Shown here piece after piece: positions 12,401 through 23,654 of a stretch of 39,063 nt of DNA (the stretch's first letter is position 1; each line of letters starts with the position of its first letter). The stretch is from Corinectria fuckeliana. Lineage: Eukaryota; Ascomycota; Sordariomycetes; Hypocreales; Nectriaceae. Location of the stretch: NCBI GenBank assembly GCA_019137255.1, contig WPDH01000035.1, positions 1 through 39,063 on the forward strand, given 5' to 3'. The notes below the pieces were generated by a model. It was given only the letters and a program-made list of their open reading frames with translations, ran no database searches and was not told where the DNA came from. A program made the position numbers and the translations under genes.

Positions 12401-15400
12401 AAAAAAGCAGTATTTATATACTAAGCTACTAGACAGGCTATACTTTATAATACTTTTATATAGTATATCTTTCTCTCTTTTTATATTCCTAATAATATAA
12501 AGCAAGTAGTAAGACAAATCCTAAATGCTTTCTAATATAATAAAGCCTAACAGTTAATTTATTACTACTAAGTGTTAAGGTTATTTAATAATACTAATAC
12601 TAAGCTAGTATCTAAAATAGTTAAAAACGCTACTTATACTATTTATAATCTGCTAAATTATATTATACTACTATTAAAAGTAGATTTTTTTTATAAAAGA
12701 GTGAAAACTGTTTTTAGGAAGGTATTAAAGATTTAGAGCTCTTATATTTACTATATAAGAGAAATTATCTAGGCTTATATACTAATAACTATAAACCTAA
12801 GTGTAGCTAATTATATAGAGTTTAGTATAAAAGATCTAGTAAAAGGCGCCTTAGTAAAGTATATATTAGCTATCTTACTATTCTTTTAGGTTATATATAA
12901 GAATAAGATTATTTATAGTAGTATTACCTTATAGTTAGACTAGCTTGCTATATTATTAGCTTCTTAGTAGCTTTTAGTAAGTATTATACTTAGATAATTA
13001 AGTAGCACTTAGTAAAACAGTAGAAAAGGCTTTACAGTTAGAACTTAATATTAGAGGAATTTATATAAGAGGTCTTCTTATAATTAAGAATATATACTTT
13101 ATAAGAAATAATCTTATAATATAATTTAGCTTTTAGACTACTACTTTAGTAATATAACAGATAAGAATAATATAAACCTTTAAGAAAGTTACTATATTTA
13201 TATAGTATATAAGATAAAGTATTTATAGAATAATAATAAGTTTAAAGAATAAAGGTAGTAATAGAGTATTATTACTAATATAGTAAGAATATTACATTTT
13301 TATTAAGAGGAGCAGAAAGCAGCTTAGCTTAAAAGACTTCTCTTTAATATAAATATCAGCTTGTTATCTCTGCTACTATATATATTTACACTTAGCTGTT
13401 TCTTACTTTCCGCAAAATGTACTAATTATATATAAAAGGGCTATCTTCTTATAGCTATTATTATAATAGCTATATTATACTGTATTCTTAGCTTCTCTAC
13501 TCTCTCCTACTAGTATTAGTTACTATATATTAACACTAAGTTATATATACTTATTAGTATGTTAAGATAGTTTAGCTAGTAATTATAAGATTATCTGTAA
13601 GATATACTTTAAAAAATCTAGTATACTAATTAAGTAGTTTTTTAATTTTAGGATTCTACTAACACTCTAGATTATACTACTTAAATAAGGCTAGTAAGTC
13701 TATTATTTACTTTTACTATAATATAAACATCTTATTTAGAAACCTATCTTAGTATAAAAAATCTTTATATACTAGTAATTATAAAAAAGAGATCCTGCTT
13801 AGTCTAAATACTTAAGTTATAAAGTTAAAAAAGGCTTTATTTATAATATATAACTTAAAGATATTCTGTGAGCTAGAACAGCCTAGAGATTAAGAGATCT
13901 AGCTAAAAGTGTTTTTATAAAATGTTATATACTTCTCTACAGGTAGGTTAGTAAGGCTGGGTATATATTAATTAGCTATATTAAATACTTATAAGCTAAA
14001 ACAATTAATATATATTTCTAATTATCTAATATGTAAAATCTAAAGGTATTACTTACTAGCAAATAGCTTTAATACCTTTTATTATATTAGTATTAAATAA
14101 TTAGCTTAACTTTATATTAGGAAAGAGTAGTAAATAACTTACTAAGTAGTAAGAATAGTATACTAAGCTAATACAGTTAAGCTTTAGCTCTTTAAGTGAA
14201 TTTAAAGACTGGTTATTAAACTATTTGTTATCTTCTATTATATCTTTATTAGAATCACTTAAGTTAGCTATAAAGGCATTACTTAATAAGCTTATATTAT
14301 TAATATCTATTACTTTTTTAAAGGACTTAGACTTATTATTTATATTAACACTTATTATATAATATATAAATCATCTTAGAGTTATCTTATATTATAAGAG
14401 AACAGTTTATAAGCTTTTTATACTTATTAGGCTTTAAAGAGAGAGATATAAGCTGTTAAGTCTATTTATAGTCTTAAGAATAGCTTATATTAGCATATTA
14501 TTATTGTTAAATTTGCTTTACACCTCTAATAATTACAACTTTAACTAGCTGTTAAACTCTAGTAATTAGTAGAGAAACTGCTTTTACTTAGAGTATTAGT
14601 AAAGTATAAGTAAATAAAGGCATAAAAAGTTCACTATATATGTAATTTCTTATATAGATAAGATAAGATCTACACCTAATAGTAAAAATCTTTTAAGAGT
14701 AGAAAGCCTTAGCTTTATTAAGCTAAGCTATACTTATAGTATATATTATATAAAAAGGTGTTTATATCCTTTAGACAGCAGTTTACTATTCTACTGCTTT
14801 TCTAGCCTACCCTAATCGAAAAAATCTAGTTCTAACTCTAGAAGGCACTTTATATTCTTTACTAAAGTCTTATTAAGTAAGTTAAAGTTATACTATAAGT
14901 ATAGCCCTGCTTATAAGAGGTGTTTTAAGCAGGTAAACTTATCTAGTATAAGTATAAGATAATACAAATTTCTTATTATACATCTAGTATTAGTTATAAG
15001 ATAAAAGTACTTAATCTAACTTTAATAAATAGGTAAATAGCTGTTTTAGCTAAGAACCTAAGCTAGTATATAAATACTTATATCCTATCTTAGTAAATAT
15101 CAGCTAGAATAATAAAAAGAATAGTATTTTAAGAAATAGATAATAATAAATATAAATTTCCACAGTTTGCTATCTAGAAAGTATTATAAAACTAATAGGA
15201 TATAGTTATTAAGGCGTAATAGCAAATAATTCTTATCTAGGTTAAAATTAGAAAACCTTAAAGTGTGTTTAATTATATTACTATTATAATATATATAGTA
15301 GTGTTTAAGTCTGTTAGTAAAACTAGTAGATACTTATAGACTAGTTATAAAAATTCTAGCAGTTTTACTAGGTTCTAGCTTATCTAAAGGAGCCTTATAA

Positions 15401-16600
15401 TATAAAGCTTCTTAAGATAGTTCTTAGATAGAGCTTATAATATAATATTATACAGCTTATATAGAAATAGAGTCATCTAGTTATAGATTGTTTTAGACAC
15501 TTTACTTAGGCTTTTTAAGTCCTACTTGTCTAAAATCTAGTATAATTAGTCGCTATCTTAAACTATACTATTTCTTATGAAAAAAATAAAGCTATCTTAT
15601 TAATTATACCTGTTTATAACTCTATTAGCAGTTATTCTACTATTAATATTTATTCTGTTATCTTATTAAATATAAAGTTAATTAAGAATAATAAAGTTTT
15701 TATAACTAGTTAAAACAAATAGTAAATATTTATCTAAAGCTTATAGTATTATTTAGTTAGTAGAATTAATTACTACTTAAGAGATTATATAAGTAATAAA
15801 ACAGGTCTAGTAACTAATAGCACTATATTAATATGCCTCTTTAATATTATAATATACATCTTATTAGTATTCTAGTTAGGTTAAGTAGAGAAGGTATAAG
15901 CAGTTATGCTAGTATAACAGTTATATAGCTTCTCTAATCTTAAAGATATAGTTAGCCTTATCTTAAAGACAAGTGTGGTAACCTTAAGGCTTAAGCCTTA
16001 TATTAGTAGTGGGCTATAACACTATAAGAGGTATACTAACTTTATACTCTTAGCGTAAATACTATTCTTACTAACTAATTACTAACAGCTTTTAACTAAA
16101 CACAGCCTTAACTAATAGCAGCTCTAACTAATAATAGCTCCCTACTAAAAGTATTAAAAAGACTTTAAACTAATAGCATAAAGGTGCACTAGATATAAAT
16201 GCTATAAGGTGTGCTAACAGCTAGATATTAAGAATAAAATTAGACTCTAAGAGAATAGTAAACAGACTCTTATAAGCTGAAAACAGACCTTTAGAGTCTA
16301 AAATAAGCTTTATAGCCTTTACTAGCAAAAATAGGTATATATTTATAATAAGATACTATTACTAAAGTGTTAACACTATAAGTCTCTAAGATTTATAGCT
16401 AATATAAAACCAGGTTATTTACACTAGAAACAAGATAAGACTAGTAATAACTTTATAAGAGCTATAAAAAACTTAATAAAATAATACAACTAGATTAGCT
16501 ACTAATATAACACAGATATGTATATTATTATATGTTAAAGATATTAACACTATAACTATAACTCTACTAATAATACTTTACTTCTAATCCCTGTTACTAT
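9472..16600. other. RIP-mutated DNA with no assigned element
   Basis: Seven kilobases of AT-rich, stop-filled sequence in which I could not recognise a transposon protein on either strand. Parts (around 10,000-10,110, 13,300-13,460 and 14,500-16,300) keep more CA, TG and short GC-rich words than the gypsy region. This suggests lighter or older mutation, or different source DNA. It is probably transposon-derived, but the sequence does not show which family. Confidence 0.6.
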
Positions 16601-18536
16601 TCTTATTAGTATATCTTTCCCGCTGACTTATATAATACTAATAGCCTATACAAGAGAAGTCTTACCCCCCTGCTTTTAGGAGGACACTCACGGACTTTTA
16701 AGAGAAACCTAGCGCATAAGAGTAAGATACCAGCAGTATATTTATAGATGCCTAAGCAGTAGAAGAGGACAGGCCTAAATGCCTTAAGGAGGAGCACAAG
16801 TAGTCACCTGTAATAAAACGATTAAGATATACTAAAATAGAGATAGTCTGTAGTTAAAGTTACTGCTTATCTAGTAGCCTCTAGCTGACTTGCTGCGTAA
16901 ATAGACAGACGTATCTTACTTGACGAGTCTAGTAGTATGTTTTCTCCTGCCGAGTTGTACCTAACGGCTATAGATGGAGTAAGTCACTATATAACAGGCT
17001 AGGGTAACTAGGAAATCATATGCAGGAGACGCGGGTGGCAAACCAGTATTAGGTATATGACCTAGTCTCAATTACTTAAAGCAAGGTCAGGCTCAACAGT
17101 AGCTTCAGCTGCTATTAGTCATCTGAAGGGACCATGCCGACATGTGCCAGGAACGAACAACCCGGCCGCCCTTCTCCCTCTGAGTCTTGATGAGTGAGCA
17201 GATCTCGAACGGAATTTCCCCCCTGCGCCGCTTGTCAAGAGGGCAAACCCTACTGCTGAAATATTAGAGTCGTAAGGGGAGGCGTGCCGTTCGATTCGTG
17301 TTTCTTGATCGTGACTTGACTTGCCGGCTCTATCGTATCCGCACCTCGGTAGGACAACTAAGACCTAGCTATTGGCTTCGTCGCAGCCAAATATCGACTC
17401 GCGCTTTTTCGGAGACCGGAAGCCTCGTTTTCGTCGCTCGAGGCTCAACTGGCTAGAGCTCATCCCGTCTTCGACTAATCCTGAAGCGGTGGTGACCTCC
17501 GACGGACGGCAAGGATTCGGGGAGCGGCCGCAGGGCCAGACGAGGGACCGGCGTAAACCCTCTTCACAGGCTACAGCGTATCTGGTGGAGGTCAGCAGAA
17601 GGCTGCTGGAACTTGAGATTCAAGCCTGATATGGAGGTCAACGGCGAGATCGGAATGATAGTGGACAGCATCTTCGATGGCTATATCGGAGCTCTCGTTA
17701 AGGGAGTCATCCGAGGTGTCGTTCTAAGAGCCTTCATTGGACGTTATTTCGTGGCGCCAATTGGTGTACAGGTTCTTCGCGTTTCGTATACCGAGTCAGC
17801 CCTGACAGATCGACACAGCTCGACGGCGCTGGGCTCGCCTGGTGCTCGTTGGCTCGGGTGGGCGGTACTGCTGCGTGTTGGCTTTGGGGATGGGGAGGCC
17901 ACAGGCGTGTACAAAATCTCCTAAGCTCGGTAAGATCAGGGCCACCATGTGTCGTCAGACGCCTGACTTCCTCTCGCTACATCGACGTAAATACTGGTCG
18001 GTGAGGAGACCACAGTCGTCGGAGCGGTGCGGCGAGTTTCGGAGACGGCGGCTTCGCCTACGCGCCACGTCGGGAGACTCTGGCCTCCCTCTGGCCTGGC
18101 TCTCTCCGCTTGTGCCTTTGACCTAGCTCCCGCAAAGCACCTGCACTGAGCGGCACCTCTGATAAGCCATCCCAGGACGGTCGCGCGGTGCAACGGCGGG
18201 GTGACAGAGCTTTTGCCACTTCGGCGAGCCGTGCGCGGGGCTTGAATGCGGGTTCGACCCGAGAGAATGCCGGTGCTCGCGTTCCTGAGGTTCTGTGGGC
18301 GGTCGCGCAGAGGGTCTTGTGGCATGATCATCCTTGAGCACTTAGCTGGGTGCACGAGCAATGCAGGACACAGCGACGCGCAGCGGAGAGGGCAGATGGC
18401 CGCTCCAACATGGCGCGGGCCGTGACCCCGCTGTTCCCTCAGGCAGTGGCGTTCACCACCAACCTGCCATCACCCACCGGGCCCCAATGCAGCGTGCGTG
18501 CTCCCTGCAATCTCCGCCAGCGGAAGTCTGGCGCCC
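16601..18536. other. Left island edge, no recognisable gene
   Basis: Composition rises gradually from RIP-like (before 16,650) through mixed sequence (16,650-17,000) to GC-rich sequence after about 17,130. Several overlapping frames are open between 17,370 and 18,540 on both strands, as expected by chance in GC-rich DNA, and none gives a recognised domain. The most protein-like is 17,628-17,924 on the plus strand, with a hydrophobic GxxxxG-containing stretch, but it lacks corroboration. Confidence 0.5.
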
Positions 18537-19065
18537 ATGGATGAGTCATATCATGTGGTGGAGTGCGCTACGGGCGGTGGGTGGACAATAAACTCGAGCG
18601 TAAATTCCGGCAGCCGCCTAGATAAAAATAGCCATCCGTTCGAGCCAGCTTACGCGGCATCATCCTCTTCTCCAGGCGCGCGCTTACTTCGCGGATCAAC
18701 AGGCGCAGGCCGTCTCGCGACCAAACTTGACAGTGGGCGTCAGTTCGGGATTCTGTCCGTCCTGGTCTCTGTTGAGCTCCGGGCTGGCGCCTGGCAAGCG
18801 CCAACGAGCCAAGGCTGCAGAACTGGCCGGCTGGGTGAGCGCTAAACGAGCTCCAGTCGACATCGCAACACTGGGAAAGTAGACGTGGACACAGGAGAGC
18901 TGGCAAGTTCCAAAAAGGGCGTCATTGACGACGACGACGATCTTTTCAAGAAGACAGGTATTCCCTAATGGAGAGAGGTGGAAGAAGGCGATTCTTGAGT
19001 TGTATAGGTCGATGAAGCGCATCCTTCGCGCAACTCGAAACAACCAGGAGCTAGGAGACACGTAG
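18537..19065 (+). pseudogene. Unknown lysine-rich ORF, stop plus frameshift
   Basis: From ATG 18,537 one frame runs to an in-frame TAA at 18,843-18,845. It then continues in the same frame as protein-like sequence with a five-Asp run (GVIDDDDDLFKKT) up to 18,956. Skipping one G at 18,957/18,958 moves into a frame that runs to TAG at 19,063-19,065 with an amphipathic, basic tail (RWKKAILELYRSMKRIL). The TAA would be CAA with one C-to-T change, a CpA-type hit. No family was recognised. The frame continuity across both lesions is suggestive only, and an intron with acceptor near 18,856 is an alternative to the nonsense codon. The APH-like gene follows 283 bp downstream on the same strand. Confidence 0.3.
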
Positions 19066-19347
19066 CATGTTCCTTGGGTCAAAACAATACTGAGCATATT
19101 CTCGAATGTGGCGAAAGCGGGGGATTGGATGTGTACTAAAAAATACCGTCTCGCAGTTCCGTGACGGTGTTGGATTTGGCTGGGCTAGTGAAAATTTACA
19201 GTCTCACGTGAGCTTAGAAACTTTGCCTGAAGCTGCCGTCCATTTCTGACCGGCCGACACTGCCTAGATCGACAAACATAAAAATGCGCATCTGGATCTG
19301 CAACATTGTATCAAAGCACACATTTTTCCAGCTTATTGCAGCCCCAA

Positions 19348-20262
19348 ATGACTCTTTCTCTCGAAGATATCCCCAAATGCTCGGACTCGGAGCTAGCAGC
19401 TTTGATCCGTGAGAGTCCCAGACTAGAGCGACATTCTGGGATTGTGCTGCTGTCGGATCGATATCTAGCAAAATGCTACGACTCAGCCTCCGTTGAGGAC
19501 ACAGTCAAGGCGGTGGAACTGGCAAACAAGCTTGGGATACGTGCGCCGCGCATGGTGCGCTCTGTCCAATGTGGAGATGCTGTATTCGCCGTCATGGAAC
19601 GGATCAGGGGACATACCTTGGAAGATGCTTGGTTGAGCCTGGGCTGGTTCGCATCATATCGCCTGGCATTGCAACTGCGCTGCTATATTCTGAAGATGAG
19701 ATCTATCACATCGACAGTGGCCGGTTCATTGGTTACAGGCGAATGTAGGTCGTTCTGGCTGGATGATCACTTTGGCCTGCCTCCGAGAGCAACGCGCGAA
19801 GACATCTCGGCTTTTTTGGCCTTCTGGGCTGGTTTTATATCCATACGACAAGAGTTGAACAAGAATGACCATCATTCGTCCCTTAAACGGTCTACAGCTC
19901 TTCAAACCACGAAGCTAGTATTTACCCACCACGATCTTGCGCCTCGGAATATGCTGGTTGACGCATCTGGGAAGATCTGGCTGCTCGATTGGGACTTTGC
20001 AGGATACTATCCGATTTATTTTGAGTATGCGTCCATGAACAACTTCATGATACCGCGGAACTGGGGTATGGTCTCCCGAATCCGGTGGTGCTTGTTTGCC
20101 TGGATCGCGGCGGGGCGTTTCGAGAAAGAGAATCGACTGCTGCGGATGATCAGATCAAAGTTTCTGCGCTTCGGAGCTGGAAGGCGGTGCAATATCAAGT
20201 CACAAGCGACCAAGACCAGGCGACAGAGAGCAAACTCGAACTCATCTGACTCGTTTACATAA
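19348..20262 (+). CDS. APH/choline kinase-fold phosphotransferase family protein
   Basis: Intronless 304-residue protein of the fungal aminoglycoside-phosphotransferase-like family (kinase fold, ATP-dependent phosphorylation of a small molecule or peptide, substrate not predictable). The start chosen is ATG 19,348, the first ATG in frame, in a good context (ccaaATGa). Visible motifs, numbered from it: an N-lobe strand pair with the likely ATP-binding Lys42 in RYLAKCY; a VMERIRG hinge at about 82-88; the Brenner catalytic loop HHDLAPRN at 194-201 (Asp196, Asn201); and the metal-binding DWD at 214-216. All key residues are kept, so activity is possible. The C-terminal 40 residues are basic and low in complexity. 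Such genes are common single accessory genes in filamentous fungi, and some sit in secondary-metabolite clusters, but no cluster partner is seen here. This is the best preserved enzyme gene in the island. Confidence 0.85.
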   Translation: MTLSLEDIPKCSDSELAALIRESPRLERHSGIVLLSDRYLAKCYDSASVEDTVKAVELANKLGIRAPRMVRSVQCGDAVFAVMERIRGHTLEDAWLSLGWFASYRLALQLRCYILKMRSITSTVAGSLVTGECRSFWLDDHFGLPPRATREDISAFLAFWAGFISIRQELNKNDHHSSLKRSTALQTTKLVFTHHDLAPRNMLVDASGKIWLLDWDFAGYYPIYFEYASMNNFMIPRNWGMVSRIRWCLFAWIAAGRFEKENRLLRMIRSKFLRFGAGRRCNIKSQATKTRRQRANSNSSDSFT

Positions 20263-20355
20263 GACCGAATTCTATGAGTGGTGGCGCGACGAATACCTTC
20301 GGGACAAATAGTACTATTCATCTAATGGCTTCTGAAGCGCATCTATAAGCCGTGT

Positions 20356-20886
20356 TCAGTTGCGGAACGTGCCCTGTTTTACCTCCCTCGCCTCGTACCC
20401 ATCTGGATATCGCCAGTAGTAAGACACCGCCTCCCAAGTTGACTCTGCACTTCCAGGGTCGACGATACCAGCACCCTCCAAGTCCGAAATGATCGTGTAG
20501 ACCCAGAACCGGCATCCTTCCATCTCCTCCGTAAAAGTGTACTTCTGCCTCTTGTAGGTGTTGATCAGGTCTGTGATAGTTCGGACGCTGATTCCGTCGG
20601 CGACGCCAAAAGACAACGTTCGAATCGCATGTTCGGTGACTTGATACCTCTTGGAGGATATCTGAATCTTGCCTCTTAGTCCATCAGAGCCATAGCCTGG
20701 AGCCATATCCAGCCTGACTGAATGTTGGTTGGGGAGCTCGAGAAAAATGGCCCAGTGGTTTGTCGGGGGGTTTCCATCTTCATCGCCCTCATTCTCTACA
20801 TTTGCTTAGGCGCAAATATGGACATAGATGACAGTCTTGCTGAGGTCTTTATCCTTGAAGTCATCCTGATCCCAGTGACGATCCAT
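20356..20886 (-). pseudogene. DUF7770-type fungal protein with one in-frame stop
   Basis: On the minus strand a single frame runs from ATG 20,886 to TAA at 20,356, 176 codons, interrupted only by TAA at 20,806-20,808 (codon 27). Protein-like sequence continues on both sides: TVIYVHICA before the stop, then NPPTNHWAIFLELPN, APGYGSDGLRGKI, KYTFTEEMEGCRFWVYTI and a WEAVSYYW...REVKQGTFR end. From memory of the family, the NHW-(I/V)-F, MxPGYG and GCRFWVYT blocks are those of fungal DUF7770 proteins, whose function is unknown. The stop differs from CAA by one C-to-T change, so it looks like a nonsense hit in an otherwise intact gene. A protein begun at the internal ATG 20,706 would lack the N-terminal third. 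It is convergent with the APH-like gene, 93 bp apart. Confidence 0.65.
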
Positions 20887-22261
20887 AAGTAAACAGATAT
20901 TAGAAGTGTATGAATTGTGCAAGTAGGCACGATACCAGGCAATTGTGAAGTTTGTGAGGAATGTCTGGGCGGTGAAGGCTGTTCTGTCCATAAGCTCCGA
21001 AAGAAGTTCGAGATGGCACGAGAGCTATTTATAATTAAAGCATGGGTATCTGGCGTAACAACATGATGGACTGGTCGAAAGGAGCGCAAGGCCGCGCCGC
21101 CGAGTACTCCGTGTCGGATAGTGAAAGCTTTTGCGGGTTGATAGGCGGTCGACCAAAGGCTCGCGCATAAGGAGCAACGGGCGGCTACGGGATCTCACGT
21201 TCTATGAAAGTATCCACTGGTGGGTAACCGCGGTTTAGACGTCCATCGGTTGGGTGACAGTTGCTCGTACTGATTGAAAGAACTAGCGGCATCATCCGCA
21301 ATTGGTCGGTCAGCTTAGGCGGTTGGTGGGCGACCTGGCGCTTAACTTGGCGTCGACTTTCCTGCTCAATGACGCCTTTGCCGACATGAAACCCAATCGT
21401 CCAACCCATCCACCCAGGTCAGCCACTTCTCTGGCAGTGTGCCTTGCCTTGTGGCCGCGTCTTAGGTGCTTGATGGTGCACCTCGCGACCTTCCCCACCC
21501 AAAGCCCCTCTGCACGAGAGACTACGATACAGTACCGTCATCTTCGAGAGTGAAAGAGCAATTACCTAGGGCCTGAGACATGCATTGTGGGCCATTCCTA
21601 CTCGTCCCTTGGACTACTCACCTAGTACGTCTGGGACTTCCCCTTTTCCACCGTTCCTGTACAGGTTTGGAGCTACTATCTCCATCTGCTGGCACAATGC
21701 CATGCCTTTCAGTGTTGTGCCCTTTCAGCCTCCGCCTCTTTGTCCGCTCAGACCTGCCAACGGTTTGGGGCGCTACAACTCCCTTGCCAGAACGTGAATT
21801 CCTGCCTCCCGTGATCCGGACCATTCTGTGGAGATTTTCTGAGGCAGGGCACCTCTGTGGTAAGCCTTCCATAGCATGAGTGGCCAGCGGATTCTCCAAA
21901 GGAAAGCCGTTACTGTGGCCTCTGCCCCCGTCCAACTGCCCCATTTTGGCTCCCTCATCTAGTGAGCGGTCCGAAGGAGGGTGCCACACGCTACCTGCGT
22001 CAGCATATTTATTTTCTGGCAGCAGAGTTTGAGGTGATAGCTGCGTTGATCGAGTGCCTTCAATGGTATACATCCGAGGAGCAGTGCGGTTAAGTTGGAA
22101 AGCGCCACTGTGGGAAAACGACAGGAAATCGTCCAACACAAATGTCACTGTCAATCTGTCTGCAGTCCCAGTGCTGCAAGAAATTTGCGGCAGAAATCCT
22201 GCTCTCTGGACAGCGCGGAGCATGCTCGCGTCTGGCCGTCCCCATCTACGGTCCACTGGCT
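20887..22261. other. No recognisable gene
   Basis: Upstream side of the DUF7770-type gene followed by about 1 kb of normal-composition DNA. The longest frame is 21,618-22,256 on the minus strand. It lacks domains, begins at a non-ATG codon, overlaps other open frames, and runs up to the dispersed repeat. I see no intron pattern or motif that would make it a gene. Confidence 0.5.
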
Positions 22262-22426
22262 CTATTGATGTGACTGCGTGTATTGTGTAACTGTACTAAG
22301 CTAGGAAAAGGGGCGGAACGGTGAGTCCCCAAGGGGATCGCCGTTGTCGCTAGATGCCTAGCATCTAAGGCAGAAATATGGACGGTGCCCGATAGCGGGC
22401 CTGACTAGTGGTCCTACTACCAACAC
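22262..22426. repeat. Dispersed repeat, unmutated copy (twin at 34,612-34,776)
   Basis: A gapless 165-bp match to 34,612-34,776 at a constant offset of 12,350 bp. By hand I count 39 differences, every one C-to-T or G-to-A in the direction of the right-arm copy. This copy therefore represents the original sequence. Read on the minus strand it begins TGTTGGTAGTAG, which resembles the start of a copia-type LTR, and its twin sits at the 5' end of the copia relic. It could be a solo LTR of that family. No convincing target duplication was found, and a short non-autonomous element is the alternative. Confidence 0.85.
22317..22400. other. Three consecutive hairpins inside the dispersed repeat
   Basis: Hairpin 1 (22,317-22,345): AACGGTGA and TCCCC pair with GGGGA and TCGCCGTT, a 13-bp stem with one bulged G and one G-T wobble. 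Hairpin 2 (22,351-22,367): TAGATGC pairs with GCATCTA around a CTA loop. Hairpin 3 (22,387-22,400): GCCCG pairs with CGGGC around ATAG. The dense folding could reflect RNA structure in an LTR transcript or a foldback element. Transcription is not shown. Confidence 0.6.
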
Positions 22427-22807
22427 CTACGTAGTAAACAATAATAGCAAAACGTAGCCTCCCTAGTTCTACAGCGGCCGTTTCAAGGTCACTAGTTCAG
22501 TGTTGAATGATTCTCTGCACATATCCCATCCGATGTATTCCGGCTTGGACAGTGAATACGTAGTCGATAAATCGATTTAAAGAACTTTTTACGTGCTCAT
22601 CTGGCGTCGAAGGTCTTGGAACCTCGTGAAAGGGAATGGGCCTGTAAAGGGGTGTTCTGGAAGTTTCTCACGTGATCGCACTTCTGTCATTGAAAAGCGG
22701 GGTTAAATCCCACTTGATGACGAGCACTAGATTTGACATCACAACTTGCCAACAGCAAAAGAACCCACAACACTATAGTGTCTGGTGGGACGATTCTATC
22801 CAGAGAG

Positions 22808-23654
22808 ATGTCTGATTACGTCCAATCTCCCAAGTGTAACGTCTGCAACGTCAAAGCACAATAAAGTTTGAATCATGCAGCTAACAAGGGCTTAACAGTC
22901 CACGACCGACGCCCCAACGAGCTTCCTCTGTCTCCCTAGCGAGCTTCGCAATACGATATACGAACTGCTTCTATTGAGATCTGAGCCTATTGGTCCGTGG
23001 CCTGGGTACGATCGACAGGAACTCACAACAGGACTTCTCCGCGCTAGCAAGGCAGTCCACGGTGAAGCTAGCTCGCTGTTCTACAGCCAGAATCGCTTCG
23101 ATCTTACTGAGGCCAGTCCTGAGACACTAGCCTCGTTCCTGAAGAAAATTGGTAGCCATAACGCAGGCTGTATTCGACATATTCTTATCGACTTCCCAGA
23201 GTTTCTCTATTTAGACCCTGGCGATGTCACCCTCAAAGAGAGCAGCGTCAGCATCCTCGCCAGCGTTCAGAGCGGCTTCGCCAATTTGAGCACGGTCACA
23301 ACGTCTCTGTATAGCACAAATGCCATGGAATGCAGGCTCGACATTCTAGAACATCCCAACATCGCCACCGAGGCGCTGAAGCTCGTCGACGCTCAATTCA
23401 GAGCTATTTCCTCCTTACAGGAGATAGTTCTCGAGGTATATGAGGATGGGCCGGGCGTTCATCTCAGAAAGATGATGAACAGTTACGGATGGACGCTGAG
23501 CACAAGTGTTTACGTGGAAGAGGAGGACTGGGCCAGGAGTTTCAGCGACGTCGACTTTGATGATTATGATTATGACTATGGAATTGGTGATGATGATTCC
23601 GATGATTACGACATTGACAACGATAGTGATTTCTGGAGAAGAGCAGGAGACTGA
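22808..23654 (+). CDS. F-box/2EXR-like fungal protein with acidic tail
   Basis: The main exon (22,899-23,654) opens with FLCLPSELRNTIYELLL, the LPxELRNxIYE helix typical of fungal F-box-like/2EXR/DUF7730 proteins. It continues with LLRASKAVHGEASSLFY (the usual 'N(R)xI(H)xEAxxxLY' block) and a CIRHILIDFP strand. The last 45 residues are almost all Asp, Tyr, Gly and Ser. A stop (TAA) in frame just upstream of 22,899 requires an intron. The proposed first exon is ATG 22,808 to about 22,849 with acceptor AACAG at 22,898 and a CTAAC branch site at 22,881, but the donor is non-ideal (GTCAAA or GTCTGC), so the first exon is less certain than the rest. F-box-like proteins recruit substrates to SCF ubiquitin ligases. 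No partner or target can be inferred here. Confidence 0.68.

Larger units (their letters stand above)
1..16600. other. RIP-saturated AT-rich left arm
   Basis: The whole stretch is dominated by TA steps, and the remaining C and G sit almost only in CT/CC and AG/GG contexts. CpA, TpG and CpG are nearly absent, which is the product expected from C-to-T mutation of CpA (and CpG) on both strands, as in fungal RIP. No open frame of useful length exists, yet retroelement proteins can still be read through the stops. Two ambiguous bases (nn) lie at 127-128. Composition was judged by eye, not computed. Confidence 0.9.

Noticed and set aside
16606..16797. 63-codon minus-strand frame at the left border
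   Set aside because: Lies in partly mutated transition sequence, with no domain and low-complexity Leu-rich content.
17372..18520. Several overlapping 60-140 codon frames on both strands
   Set aside because: GC-rich DNA gives such frames by chance. No motif, splice pattern or family resemblance supports any one of them.
21618..22256. 212-codon open frame on the minus strand
   Set aside because: Non-ATG start, no domain, overlaps other open frames of similar length, and abuts the dispersed repeat. Chance openness is likely at this base composition.
22262..22426. Proven solo LTR with target duplication
   Set aside because: The TGTTGG start on the minus strand fits an LTR, but flanking 5-bp sequences do not match and the other end is not clearly CA. 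Kept as an unresolved dispersed repeat.
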